Assembly: GCF_009725235.1 (NCBI RefSeq)
Contig: NZ_WJFC01000008.1
Span: forward strand, 1 to 64,000
Direction: 5' to 3'
Length of the DNA: 64,000 bases
From: Scytonema sp. UIC 10036
GTDB taxonomy: Bacteria > Cyanobacteriota > Cyanobacteriia > Cyanobacteriales > Nostocaceae
Positions 34,500 to 44,344 of the stretch are shown here, piece by piece. Under the pieces are notes generated by a model. That model was given only the letters and a program-made list of their open reading frames with translations. It had not been told where the DNA came from and did not search any database. Each line of letters starts with the position of its first letter. Positions within the stretch are counted from its first letter, which is position 1. The translations under genes and the position numbers were made by a program.

Positions 34500-34980
34500 A
34501 CTTTATTATCACACAGGTTACGTACTTAGACTCGTTGAATATTTGGTAAATAAGTCATGCTAGCTTGGATAATACCATAAAATACAAAATTTCTAGATTT
34601 CATAAATATATCCGTTTATTCTACTCAGCAATAGTACTTATATAAATCTAATAAAAAACTGTTTTATACATCTGTTTGATTTTAGTTGCAGGCCTATTTA
34701 TTGGTGTGTATAGTCTATAGAAGATAGCAAGGTCAAAGGACGAAGTATTGAGTTGACAATTTACGAGAATCGAGCAATTTTAGGGAAATAGTAAATGTAA
34801 GATGTATTGATATTAATCGAGGTGAATCAGTTGTCCTTGTTGGGTTTCGCAGAGCGCTTTTCTGAAAACCCTTCAGGCACCTTTTTTAGATGCTTGCTTT
34901 TTTTCAGCTATCAAATCGACAGGGTTGTATAAAGCTTTGATTCATCTACATCACCGCTTATCCATACTATGCGTAGTTTA
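34500..34980. other. Gene-free AT-rich stretch
   Basis: About 480 bases with no credible gene. Near 34838 there is a fragment TTGTTGGGTTTCGCAGAGCG resembling the right-centre part of the TAGGTTGGG palindrome family, probably a decayed copy. Nothing else is recognisable. Confidence 0.4.
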
Positions 34981-35720
34981 TCAACACCTTCTACTCGACC
35001 GGCGCTCTAGCTCTCCATGATGTCTGAGACCAAATACTTCTCTTTTTGCTGCTAACCAATTTCTAATTGTTTGTTCTGTTGCACTCTGAGAAATACTGAC
35101 TGGGTTAGAAGGGATAACAGGAGTTGGGGTGTGTCTGGTTAATGGTTGAGTGGGAATAAATTGGGTAACGGTGGGAATTGGTTGTGGTGGAGCGGTTTGT
35201 GAGGCGACTGGGGCTGCTGATGGGGTTGATATTGGTGTGATATCTGTGGTGGAAGTGTTAGAAGTTGTCTGGGAAGAATTAGGGGCGAATAGCTGCATCA
35301 TCCACAAACCAGAAACAAAGAATGTTCCAATTACACTGCTAATGATAATCGCTTGTTGCCAAGTCCCTAAACCAAGCGCTGGCGCTGCTTGATACCCTGA
35401 TGATGATGCAGCATATTGGGGAATTGGTGGAGAAAGTACTGTTGGTGCGTGTACCTGTGCTGGTGGAGGAGATGCAACTGTTGCTGATACAGGTGTTTGC
35501 GGTGCTTGCAATGCTGATAGCATTTCCCGCGCATTCAAATAGCGATCGCGTGCAATTGGTTGTATGCTTTTGTCTAAAATTCCTGCAAATGTGGGTGTCA
35601 CTACCAAAGCAAAATTCCGCCAAGCACGCGCAAAACCCGATACCGATTGTTCAACAGCGTTGGCGTGTTTGTAGAGTTGCGATTTCGCTCTCGTCAGAGC
35701 AAAAAGTGGTAAAACCTTAC
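34981..35720 (-). pseudogene. 3' remnant of a Ser/Thr protein kinase gene
   Basis: The recognisable part begins AWRNFALVVTPTFAGILDKS and IQPIARDRYLNAREMLSALQ, the end of a kinase C-lobe. A Pro/Ala-rich linker, one transmembrane helix (AIIISSVIGTFFVSGLWMM) and a Thr/Pro-rich stretch follow. Last comes ATEQTIRNWLAAKREVFG, the start of a DUF4101/IMS-type domain that is cut off. The catalytic lobes (GxGxxG, HRD, DFG) are missing, so it cannot be an active kinase. The extra N-terminal residues up to 35859 look non-homologous. Confidence 0.65.
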
Positions 35721-35794
35721 TGTCATCCATCCGACAGAAAATCACTGTAAACTGCTGCAAAATGTAAATAATGGTGATATCTTGCAAACACGAT

Positions 35795-36550
35795 ATGGAG
35801 GCAAAAAGCGTGCAAATTACCAAACGCAATGTTGAATTGAGAGTAGACGGCAGTCTCATGCGCGTTTATGTTGCAGCTCCCAAAGCCGCAGGAACATACC
35901 CAGGCATTTTGTTCTACACAGATATTTATCAACTAGGCAACCCAATGATTCGTTTGGTAAACTACTTAGCTGGACACGGCTATGTAGTTGCAGCCCCAGA
36001 GATTTTTCATAGAACAGAACCTGTTGGTTCAGTTATTGAACCAGACGATCTTGGGCGGATGCGGGGTAATGACAATGCTCGTCGAACCCCAATAGCAGGT
36101 TATGATGCTGATTGCCGTGCTGTCATTGAATTTCTGAAGGGGGAAGGTTCGGTAGCCTTGGGTCAAATAGGGACTTTAGGTTTTTGTATTGGCGGACATC
36201 TATCTTTCCGGGCTGCTTTCCAAAGCGAAATCAAGGCAGCCGTCTGTTGCTATCCGACTGGTATTCCCAGTGGCAAACTAGGTCAGGGGGTAGCCGATAC
36301 TATTCACCGGGTCAGCGAAATTAAAGGTGAGATGCTCATTGTGTTTGGTACTCTTGACCCTCACATACCACAACAAGACCGTCAAACAATTATCAAAGCT
36401 TTAGAAAATGCGAGAGTGTCTCACCAAATTTTTTCCTATGAAGCAGAACATACCTTCATGCGCGATGATGGTTATCGCTACGATTCTGCGGCTACGACTT
36501 CTGCTTGGGTTGAAATCATAGCTTTTTTAAAACGTATTTTTACAACCTAG
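35795..36550 (+). CDS. Dienelactone hydrolase family protein
   Basis: An alpha/beta hydrolase of about 251 aa. ATG at 35795 chosen because the upstream codons belong to the opposite-strand remnant region. The nucleophile elbow is GFCIGGHLSF (Cys nucleophile), the acid is in FGTLDPHIP, and the His in YEAEHTFMRDDGYRYD. The N terminus YPGILFYTDIYQLGNPMIRL is the usual DLH start. Natural substrates of cyanobacterial members are not known. It is convergent with the polysaccharide cluster. Confidence 0.9.
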   Translation: MEAKSVQITKRNVELRVDGSLMRVYVAAPKAAGTYPGILFYTDIYQLGNPMIRLVNYLAGHGYVVAAPEIFHRTEPVGSVIEPDDLGRMRGNDNARRTPIAGYDADCRAVIEFLKGEGSVALGQIGTLGFCIGGHLSFRAAFQSEIKAAVCCYPTGIPSGKLGQGVADTIHRVSEIKGEMLIVFGTLDPHIPQQDRQTIIKALENARVSHQIFSYEAEHTFMRDDGYRYDSAATTSAWVEIIAFLKRIFTT

Positions 36551-36568
36551 GTAGAAGAGCCCGATTAT

Positions 36569-38755
36569 CTATTTCACAGCTTTAATGGCTTCATCTTTAC
36601 TTGCCATTTCTACCTGGGAGTATTCTTCTCGGAAGTAGTAGCTGTAGCGGTCATTGTTTGGAATAACGCCATTCACAACTTGTCCTAAGATCCTCTGACC
36701 AGATTTTTCTAAAAGTTCTTTAGCAAGAGTCGCGTTGACAGAATCAACCATTCCCGGACGAACTACCAACAAAACACCGTCAGCCATTTGACCCAGGATA
36801 GCAGCATCAGCAGCAACAGTTAATGATGGCGCGTCAATAATGACCGAGTCATAGTTGACTCCAAACTTGTCAATTAAGCTAGCCATTCGTTTTGAGTCTA
36901 ATAGAGAGGCGGGAGAAGGAGGCACGACTCCAGAAGGTAGAACATACAAATTATCCATCACTTTTTTGATAGCTGTCCTGATATCAGCTTGTCCTACAAT
37001 AACGTTGCTGAGACCTTGATTATTGCGTAAGTCCCATATTTTATGCTGAACTGGATGATGCAAGTCTGCATCTATCAGTAAGACATTACGCTCCATCTGA
37101 GCCATTGCTAAAGCTAAATTGGCAGCTACTGTTGACTTGCCCTCTCTAGGGATGGAACTAGTAACAACAAGAACTTTTAAATCTCTATCAGCTTTCATAA
37201 ACTTCAAATTCGCTCTCAGCATTCTGAAAGCTTCACTAATTGGGGAACGAGGGATATCCCTAACAATAAGCTGCGGCGTATGTAATTCTGGCTCGAAATT
37301 GCCGCGAGTAGATTTTTTAGACTTGCTGAAAGAAGGAATAACCCCTAATAAAGTTAATCCTACTAATTCCTTTGCCTCATCAACAGTCTTGATTAATTTA
37401 TCCGTTGTTTCCAAAAGATATATAGTAGCTAAGGAAGCTAAAATACCTAGTAGACCTGCACTTAAGTACGAAACGATAGGAGAGGATAGAGGCTCTTCAG
37501 GTACTCTGGCTTCAGATACTATATTAGCGTTACCTAAGTTCTGATTTTCTGCTAGTCGGCTCTCTTGTAATCTTTGCAACAAAAGAGAATAAGTAGATTG
37601 GGCTGCTTGTAATTTGCGTTCTAACTGGCGCTGTCGCTGCTGCAATTTGGGGAAGTTTGTCTGCCGTTCTCTGTAGTTAGCTGCTAACTTAGTTAAAGTA
37701 GATAATTCACTATCTAGACCCTGACGAGTTGACTCTAATTCCACAAGCTTTGCAGTCAGTTGCTGTTGCAAAATTCCCACTTGAAGATTACCATTTTGTT
37801 TTAATTGAGTTGTTCCTGTAACCTTTTTTAGTCGCTGTTGCAGAATTGCTTGTAAGGATTCTAATTTCTGTTCTAAATTAAGAATTTCAGGATGGGTGTC
37901 CTTAAGAACAATACGCCTACCTGCAAGTTGAGACTCTAGCTGTTGGATTTCTTTGAGGATATCTTGCACGCCAGGAGACTGACTGAGGGAAGTCATAATT
38001 ACTGCATCTTCCGGGTTCATACCTAATTGTTTGCGAACAGCTTGTGATTGCGCCTTGACATCAGCTATTCTAGATTTAAGATTATTAATTTGCTGCTGCA
38101 AGTTTGCACTAATTTCTACAGATTGAGATGCTTCAGGTTCCAAAGCTATAACATTATTTTCTTCTTGAAATAAGCGCAATTCAATTTCTATTTTCCGAAG
38201 AATTATTTCAGCATTTGGCAACTGTTTTTCCAGGAATTTACGGGCAGCAGAGGCTTCAGCTCGGTGAGATAGTAGATTTTGCTCTAAATAGATAGCCATC
38301 ACGGTATTCACAACCTGTGAGGCGGTTTTAGGATTTGGATCGGTATAGGAAATTTTGAGAATATCGGTTTTGGGGATCTCAGTCACCGTTAACCGACTCA
38401 GAAAGTCCTTAGGTTTTATAAATTTTCCTGTAGCATTTTTCAACTTGACTCTGTCTATAGTCTTTTCTACAACAGGTAGAGAGCGTATAACTTCTGCCTC
38501 TGTATGTATGGGACTACTTTTGTCTTGGACTAATGGTTCTAACTTGCCTATTTCTGTTCCCACTCCTGTTAAAGAAGATATAGTATTCGCTCTTTGAAAT
38601 TGTAACGTTCCCTCTGCCACATAAGAGGGCTTTTTCAAAGAAGAAGACAGCAATGAAATTGCAAAAACTGGAATAAAGATGCCTAATGCAGGCAAGTAAC
38701 GGCGTTTTAAAACTTGCCAATATTTTTCATAGATAGGAATTGCTTGCGATTGCAT
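36569..38755 (-). CDS. Wzc-like tyrosine autokinase / chain-length protein
   Basis: 728 aa. N-terminal Wzz domain with a membrane helix (LPALGIFIPVFAISLLSSS), a long periplasmic coiled coil (about 150-420), and a second membrane helix near 435-455. Then the cytosolic BY-kinase: Walker A SSIPREGKSTVAANLA, Walker A' VLLIDADLHHP, Walker B VIIDAPS, and a C-terminal tyrosine cluster YSYYFREEY. It controls polymer length and export by autophosphorylation. It is the last gene of the minus-strand cluster. No Wza-type outer membrane protein is in the window. Confidence 0.92.
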   Translation of the reverse strand: MQSQAIPIYEKYWQVLKRRYLPALGIFIPVFAISLLSSSLKKPSYVAEGTLQFQRANTISSLTGVGTEIGKLEPLVQDKSSPIHTEAEVIRSLPVVEKTIDRVKLKNATGKFIKPKDFLSRLTVTEIPKTDILKISYTDPNPKTASQVVNTVMAIYLEQNLLSHRAEASAARKFLEKQLPNAEIILRKIEIELRLFQEENNVIALEPEASQSVEISANLQQQINNLKSRIADVKAQSQAVRKQLGMNPEDAVIMTSLSQSPGVQDILKEIQQLESQLAGRRIVLKDTHPEILNLEQKLESLQAILQQRLKKVTGTTQLKQNGNLQVGILQQQLTAKLVELESTRQGLDSELSTLTKLAANYRERQTNFPKLQQRQRQLERKLQAAQSTYSLLLQRLQESRLAENQNLGNANIVSEARVPEEPLSSPIVSYLSAGLLGILASLATIYLLETTDKLIKTVDEAKELVGLTLLGVIPSFSKSKKSTRGNFEPELHTPQLIVRDIPRSPISEAFRMLRANLKFMKADRDLKVLVVTSSIPREGKSTVAANLALAMAQMERNVLLIDADLHHPVQHKIWDLRNNQGLSNVIVGQADIRTAIKKVMDNLYVLPSGVVPPSPASLLDSKRMASLIDKFGVNYDSVIIDAPSLTVAADAAILGQMADGVLLVVRPGMVDSVNATLAKELLEKSGQRILGQVVNGVIPNNDRYSYYFREEYSQVEMASKDEAIKAVK

Positions 38756-38949
38756 ACAAATTTACATTTTTCGCTTGATTAACAGGGCTAACTAATATTG
38801 CATCAACAATCTTCACTATCAGTCAAAAAATGATTGGTTTTTCAATCAAGCTCCTTTAAAAAAACTAATATAAACAGAGAATGTACTCCAATTTTGGCTT
38901 GTGCTATCTAAGCCTCAGAGTTAGTTTAAGTTGTTTAATTATTGCCTAC

Positions 38950-40107
38950 TTATAACAAAACGGGGTGATTTTTTTTACTATTATGGTAAACTGCCATAAT
39001 TGCACCAATAACCCGCTCTAAATCTTCGTTTGTGAGATTAGATCCAGAAGGCAAACAGAGACCCCTTTCAAATAAGTCTTCTGCTACCATACCACCAATA
39101 CATTCACAATCAGCAAACACGGGCTGTAGGTGCAATGGTTTCCATACAGGACGAGTTTCAATTTGCTGTTCGGCTAGTGCTAAGCGGACTTGTTCTCGAT
39201 CTACACCAAAAGCACCTGGATCGATTGTCAGACACGTAAGCCAACGAGTAGCGTGTCCAAAAGCAGCTTCTGGCATAAATTCTATTCCTGGCAAATTTCC
39301 CAATCTCTTTTGATAAATCTCAAAATTGCGGCGTCTAGCTGCTACTCGCTCATTCAAAACCCGCAACTGACCGCGACCGATACCAGCTAAAACATTGCTA
39401 AGGCGATAGTTGTAACCAATTTCTGAATGTTGATAATGAGGAGCTGGATCTCGTGCTTGGGTTGCCAAAAAACGGGCTTTGTCCACTAGGCTTGCTTCAT
39501 TAGAAACTAACATTCCACCGCCGGAGGTGGTAATGATTTTATTGCCATTGAAGGAGTAAATGCCAATGCGCCCGAAGGTTCCTGGCGATCGCTTTTTGTA
39601 AGTAGCTCCTAAAGATTCAGCCGCATCTTCAATCAAGGGGATTTCATAACGATTACAAGCTGCCAAAATGGGATCGATATCCGCGCTTTGACCATACAGA
39701 TGTACAAGCAAAACCGCTTTCGGCAATTTGCCAACACGTGCGCGTTGTTCTAGCACTTTCCCCAACAAGTTGGGATTCATGTTCCAAGAAGTGCGATCGC
39801 TATCAATAAAGACGGGTTTTGCCCCTAGATAAGTTATTGGATTTGCAGTGGCGGCAAAAGTCAGGGTAGAGCAAAAAACCTCATCACCATACTCAACGCC
39901 AATTAATCGCAACGCCAAATGAATAGCCGCCGTACCTGAACTTAACGCAGCAGCATGGCTTGCTCCAATGACTTGACAGAATTCTTGCTCGAAAGCATTC
40001 ACATGAGGACCAACGGGAGCAATCCAGTTAGTTTCAAAGGCTTCTTGAACAAATGCCAGTTCCTCATCCCCCATATGTGGAGTTGAGAGCAAAATGGGTT
40101 TAGACAT
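38950..40107 (-). CDS. DegT/DnrJ/EryC1/StrS aminotransferase
   Basis: 385 aa, PLP-dependent sugar aminotransferase. Typical start LSTPHMGDEELAFVQEAF and WIAPVGPHVNAFEQEF; SGTAAIHLAL; PLP-binding EDAAESLGATYK; the Schiff-base Lys in YSFNGNKIITTSGGGML. Adds an amino group to a keto sugar, probably the 4-keto product of the CapD/WbpM-like enzyme at the other end of the cluster. Its product could be acylated by the GNAT proteins nearby. Confidence 0.93.
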   Translation of the reverse strand: MSKPILLSTPHMGDEELAFVQEAFETNWIAPVGPHVNAFEQEFCQVIGASHAAALSSGTAAIHLALRLIGVEYGDEVFCSTLTFAATANPITYLGAKPVFIDSDRTSWNMNPNLLGKVLEQRARVGKLPKAVLLVHLYGQSADIDPILAACNRYEIPLIEDAAESLGATYKKRSPGTFGRIGIYSFNGNKIITTSGGGMLVSNEASLVDKARFLATQARDPAPHYQHSEIGYNYRLSNVLAGIGRGQLRVLNERVAARRRNFEIYQKRLGNLPGIEFMPEAAFGHATRWLTCLTIDPGAFGVDREQVRLALAEQQIETRPVWKPLHLQPVFADCECIGGMVAEDLFERGLCLPSGSNLTNEDLERVIGAIMAVYHNSKKNHPVLL

Positions 40108-40269
40108 AATTATTTTCAGTAATTTGGATTCTCAATACAAGAGTGCAACAATTCAAATACTTTCATTGTACAAGTTGAAAAACTTTCCTGGATTTTGTCC
40201 TATAGATGTCAGGCACTAGTTTATCATTTATAACTTGTGTTGTTGAAAGAGGTGTTGTGTCAGGAGTAT

Positions 40270-41343
40270 TTAGCGTGAACGATAAGCAGGAAAGAAGTTT
40301 GACTGTAGCAATTCTGAAGCTGTTATTCCCAGTACTTTTGCTCTTAAGTTTACTAACTGATGATATTTCTCCTCGTCAGTTATCAAGCGCAATGTTAAAA
40401 ACTTATGAGACAGTTGAGAGAAACCCGATTTGAAATTGTACAAACTATCCTCTGTGGAACCACCGACTCCACCACCCAAGTGCAAAAATTCATTGCCACG
40501 TTCCTGTGCCCAGTATCTTGCATAGTCAGTCTCGAAACTACCTGGTGATAAATGAACATACTGGTTTCTTGTTCCACCTAATGTGCTTTGTACAATTCCA
40601 CAACATTCTGTATACAAACCTACACAAGCAACCTGATTTTCGTATTCAACAATGCATAGATGAAGAGTAGATCCTAACAAATCATTCATTTGAGTGAAAT
40701 ATTCAGTACTAAAGGAGTAATATCCTGCCGTTGCATTAACACGTCTCATCGTTTCTTCATAAATTCCAACAAACTCGTCCATATAATCTTGAAATGGAAC
40801 CATCTTTGCAACCATTCCGAGACGCTTACACTTATTTATAGTGCTGCGATGTCCTTTTCTGGTGTGGCTCCACAAGTTAGCAATCTTCAAATCTATCGAA
40901 ACTGTTTCTCCATTGAGTGTAAAAGTTTCTGCTTTAAAGATTTCGGTAAAATTTTCATTTAGAATTGGATGCAAACGAAAGAAAGCAGAGCATATCCCCC
41001 GAGAGCAAAATTCCTGCTTCACTTTATCTAAAGCAGCATCTGGAAAGCCTGGTGTATTGATAGCTGCTTCATTTAGCAAGATTCCTGGATAACCATAGGG
41101 AGAAATAACATCAAAAACATCTGCTGCTTTTCCTTCTTCAAACAGTATGTCATTACAGTTTCTTAGCAAATAAGGCACAAAAAATTTTTTGTCACCTTCG
41201 GTTATTAAAATAGCTTCAGGAATGCCACCAGTTCTTTTAGACTCTAAATATAGATACTCAGGTAAATGGTAAAAATCATGACGGAGATCTTGCAGTGTTT
41301 GCAACCACAAATCGTTTTCTAATTCAATGACTTGTACATTCAT
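40270..41343 (-). CDS. FemAB/GNAT-fold acyltransferase-like protein
   Basis: 357 aa with the double-GNAT look of FemAB-like proteins from polysaccharide loci. Visible are KGHRSTINKCKRLGM, GIYEETMRRVNATAGYYSFSTEYF, GGTRNQYVHLSPG, and FLHLGGGVGGSTEDSLYNFK followed by KSGFS. The last block is conserved in the group. It probably transfers an acyl or aminoacyl group onto a sugar amine. Together with the aminotransferase it suggests an N-acylated amino sugar; donor unknown. Confidence 0.75.
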   Translation of the reverse strand: MNVQVIELENDLWLQTLQDLRHDFYHLPEYLYLESKRTGGIPEAILITEGDKKFFVPYLLRNCNDILFEEGKAADVFDVISPYGYPGILLNEAAINTPGFPDAALDKVKQEFCSRGICSAFFRLHPILNENFTEIFKAETFTLNGETVSIDLKIANLWSHTRKGHRSTINKCKRLGMVAKMVPFQDYMDEFVGIYEETMRRVNATAGYYSFSTEYFTQMNDLLGSTLHLCIVEYENQVACVGLYTECCGIVQSTLGGTRNQYVHLSPGSFETDYARYWAQERGNEFLHLGGGVGGSTEDSLYNFKSGFSQLSHKFLTLRLITDEEKYHQLVNLRAKVLGITASELLQSNFFPAYRSR

Positions 41344-41384
41344 ATTATTTCTCCAATTTTTCTATTTCAGAATCTGAATATTTA

Positions 41385-42272
41385 CTACCTATCTTCTGCC
41401 GACCACAATACAGGAAATACTGATGGGTCTGTGTAATCCGGATTGCCGTTGGGTAGTTTCCGACATATTCGGTCAAGAAAGTGATGTATTTGTTCTCCTT
41501 TCTCATTCCAGTAAGCTTGATAGCGGTTGGCATCGTCTTGTAAATGTACAGCCATTGCTAAGCGAATCGAATTGCTGTAATTTGGATAGCTGCCGTGGAT
41601 TATCCCACAGTGATGAAAACTGATTTGTCCCTTCTTTAAGGTCATCGGTACTTCAACAATCATTCGTCCTTCTTGGGTGAATTTTTTTTCTGTTTCCTTA
41701 AGATTCGGATGGTTGAAGCAACGCAGGTGGTCTGTGCCTGACCACTTATGGCTCCCGTCAATTACAACAAGTGGTCCTATCGATTCGTCACAATCATGGA
41801 AAGGTATCCAGGCGGCAAGCAGGTTATCTGAGGTACAGTTAGAACAGTAAGCGCGATCCGTATGCCAGCCAACTACGCCCTTGCCATCCTTGGCTTGAGG
41901 AGCCTTGTAGACAAGTTGATCTTCAAAAAGACGAATTCGTTTGCTTTTCGTGAGTCTAGCAGCTATCGCCCCAATAATAGGCTGTAATGCCAGTTGCCGA
42001 AGTTCTTTCTTTTGCAAAGAAAGAAATTCATTATTACGAATAGCATCAGGCTCTCCAGGCTTCCAGTTGCTATAACCGCTACTGTAGGGAAGTGTTGCAT
42101 CTCTCTCCCCACGATAGAATTTTTCGCTACCCAAAATGGCTTCATCAATAATCTCGTCTGGAATGACTTTTTTTGAAATATACCAACCGTGTTCCTCGTA
42201 AAAAGCCACTTCTTCGTCTGTAGGTAAAAGGGCTAGCTGTTCTTCTGACAAACTTGGCGCAATCTTCTGCAC
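41385..42272 (-). CDS. Phytanoyl-CoA dioxygenase (PhyH) family protein
   Basis: 295 aa Fe(II)/2-oxoglutarate-dependent oxygenase. Fe ligands H-x-D in GWHTDRAYC and the distal His in HHCGIIHGSYPNYS; the 2-oxoglutarate Arg is in SIRLAMAVHL. The N terminus ATDEEVAFYEEHGW-like (PTDEEVAFYEEHGWYISKKV) is standard for PhyH. In a polysaccharide cluster it may hydroxylate a sugar or its acyl substituent. Same direction as neighbours. Confidence 0.87.
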   Translation of the reverse strand: MQKIAPSLSEEQLALLPTDEEVAFYEEHGWYISKKVIPDEIIDEAILGSEKFYRGERDATLPYSSGYSNWKPGEPDAIRNNEFLSLQKKELRQLALQPIIGAIAARLTKSKRIRLFEDQLVYKAPQAKDGKGVVGWHTDRAYCSNCTSDNLLAAWIPFHDCDESIGPLVVIDGSHKWSGTDHLRCFNHPNLKETEKKFTQEGRMIVEVPMTLKKGQISFHHCGIIHGSYPNYSNSIRLAMAVHLQDDANRYQAYWNEKGEQIHHFLDRICRKLPNGNPDYTDPSVFPVLWSAEDR

Positions 42273-42533
42273 ATTTTTCTCCTCATAGATTCTAATTTTG
42301 GAATTGCAGGATTTTGTTAATTAAGTTCTTTATTTTAAGTCTTCTTTGTTTTACAAGTTAATGCTTTACTCAATCTTTAATTTTCATTTTTACATAATAA
42401 ATTATTTATCACTTAATATTAGTAATTCAAGTGATAAATAAATTTATAACACAGGTCGTGCTAAATATTGCAAAAATTTAAGCAGAAATGTTCATGACTA
42501 TTTTCCACTCCTTATGGCGTCTTTATTATCTGC

Positions 42534-43199
42534 TCACATAATATTTCGCAAGAGAACAAAAGCTTCTGCTGCAAAGCATCCCACTGTACTACCACGTAAA
42601 GTTGCTAAGGCTTTGATAGTCTCTTCTGAACGTTCATGAGGATAGGGCTTCATCTGAGAAGCATACATTCGCATAGCTTGGCTTTTTGTTTCAAGGTAAG
42701 CAGAAATATTAATGAATACGTTGGGGACAAAGTTGGGAGTCAAATAAGGAGCATTCCAGTTGGTTTCTGAAAGGGTTTCGTAAGTATAAATAGCTTTTGG
42801 AGCAAAACTGTTTATGGGTCTAGCAGCAACCAGCGCGGATAAAAACACTCTTTGATGATCCATATGAATATCGCCATTGAATGGAATAAAAAGAGTATCT
42901 GGTTGTACGTGTTTGCATACTTCAATGAGTTTACTATTTAACTCACGATGAGGTATGGTATCTAGCTCAGCAGCCGGGAAAGATAGGAAGATAGTCTCCT
43001 TTACACCCAATATCTTATGCGCTGCCAATGCTTCCTGCTTTTCCTGTTCCATCACATCTTGTGCATCTTTGTCAGTTTCTTGGGTCACAATGACCACGCA
43101 AACTTCAGCATCTTCGGCAGCAAATCGAGCAATTGTTCCTCCAACTCCTAGGACTTCATCATCAAGATGAGGAGCAATCACGAGAATTTTTTTATTCAA
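42534..43199 (-). CDS. PIG-L family deacetylase
   Basis: 221 aa zinc-dependent N-deacetylase of the LmbE/PIG-L family: LVIAPHLDDEVLGVGGTIARF (zinc and catalytic Asp), and the second zinc His in DIHMDHQRVF. It probably removes N-acetyl from a sugar or a lipid-linked intermediate in this cluster. It is unrelated in sequence detail to the PIG-L module in the fusion protein at 25-28 kb. Confidence 0.9.
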   Translation of the reverse strand: MNKKILVIAPHLDDEVLGVGGTIARFAAEDAEVCVVIVTQETDKDAQDVMEQEKQEALAAHKILGVKETIFLSFPAAELDTIPHRELNSKLIEVCKHVQPDTLFIPFNGDIHMDHQRVFLSALVAARPINSFAPKAIYTYETLSETNWNAPYLTPNFVPNVFINISAYLETKSQAMRMYASQMKPYPHERSEETIKALATLRGSTVGCFAAEAFVLLRNIM

Positions 43200-43417
43200 A
43201 ATTTACCTCCTTTTCTATCAGGGTTTTATGTAACTACAGAATTTTAACACTGTATGAGACAGTCACACTTCGCCAAAAATGGGCGTCATCCTAAGTAGCA
43301 TTCAAATATAGCCATGTTGTGTGAGCGCTCGGTTATCCGCCTTTTGCTAACTGCTGATAACTGACGCTCTTGGTATAAAGTCCACCCTGCCAAAAATTCC
43401 ATTCTACTTTTTTGAGC

Positions 43418-44344
43418 TTATTGTTTCGACAAAAGAAGGGTAAGGTTTGGGTTCACCTGTTCTAAAATTTGCTTTTTGAGAGTTTTTTCCATATCTTCCA
43501 AGCTTGTGAGTGTGCCAGCAGGGGTGTGGCGATATAGAATTCCTGCTGCCTCTTTGAGACAAGCTTCTAGGCGTTCAAGTTCTTCTCGAGTCATAAAGAT
43601 AGGGTTTTCGTTGTTTGCTGGCAACAAATATTCGCTAGTACTAGATTCTGCATTCAGTTCAAATTGATCTCCTCGACCTGTTTGCCAGCCATTTTCTCCA
43701 TAAACACCTTCTTTGAGCAGCACGACTGGGATAGTTCTGAGAAGAATCACCAAATCCAACCACCAAGTCCAGTTTTTTACATACCAAAGGTCTAACTTTA
43801 TCCTTTCGTCTACATCATTAAGAGCACCACCATTAACTTGTTGCCATCCTGTGATTCCTGGAGGCATTAATAGGCGTTGTCTTTCCCATTCCGTATAAGT
43901 AGGCAGCGCTGACATAAGAACCGGTCTGGGACCAACTAAGCTCATGTCGCCAAGCAAAACATTGAAAATTTGCGGTAATTCATCAAGATGATATTCGCGC
44001 AAGAACTGACCAATGGGAGTGACACGCGGGTCACCCTTGAATGTAGCTAAACCTGCGCCTTGACGAGCAGCGCCATCAATCATTGAACGGAATTTATAGA
44101 TTTTAAAAGGCTTACCTAGCCTTCCCAGACGTTCTTGATAAAATAAAACAGGTCCTGGAGAAGTCAGCCGAACTGCCAAGGCAATAAGCGCAAAAACAGG
44201 TAGTAAGATAAGGCACAATATGCCTGAAAACAGTATATCAAATGAACGTTTAAAGGCTAAATGAACTCTAATCCCTTTACGCTCGCTTAAATAAGCTTGC
44301 TCAACTTCTTTCCACTTTTGTATTGTCCAAAGATTAGTATACAT
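43418..44344 (-). CDS. Initiating sugar transferase (PglC/WcaJ C-terminal type)
   Basis: 308 aa. Transfers the first sugar phosphate to undecaprenyl phosphate. It has one N-terminal membrane helix (FDILFSGILCLILLPVFALIAL), then SPGPVLFYQERLGR, FKIYKFRSM, FLREYHLDELPQIFNVLLGD and MSLVGPRPVL. The C terminus has an unusual 70-residue extension (MTREELERLEACLKEAAGIL ...) beyond the normal domain. It overlaps the preceding GNAT gene by 11 bases. Confidence 0.92.
   Translation of the reverse strand: MYTNLWTIQKWKEVEQAYLSERKGIRVHLAFKRSFDILFSGILCLILLPVFALIALAVRLTSPGPVLFYQERLGRLGKPFKIYKFRSMIDGAARQGAGLATFKGDPRVTPIGQFLREYHLDELPQIFNVLLGDMSLVGPRPVLMSALPTYTEWERQRLLMPPGITGWQQVNGGALNDVDERIKLDLWYVKNWTWWLDLVILLRTIPVVLLKEGVYGENGWQTGRGDQFELNAESSTSEYLLPANNENPIFMTREELERLEACLKEAAGILYRHTPAGTLTSLEDMEKTLKKQILEQVNPNLTLLLSKQ

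Noticed and set aside
42534..43199. PIG-L gene as part of a second bacillithiol pathway
   Set aside because: It sits in the polysaccharide cluster, with no BshA- or BshC-like neighbour; sugar deacetylation is likelier.
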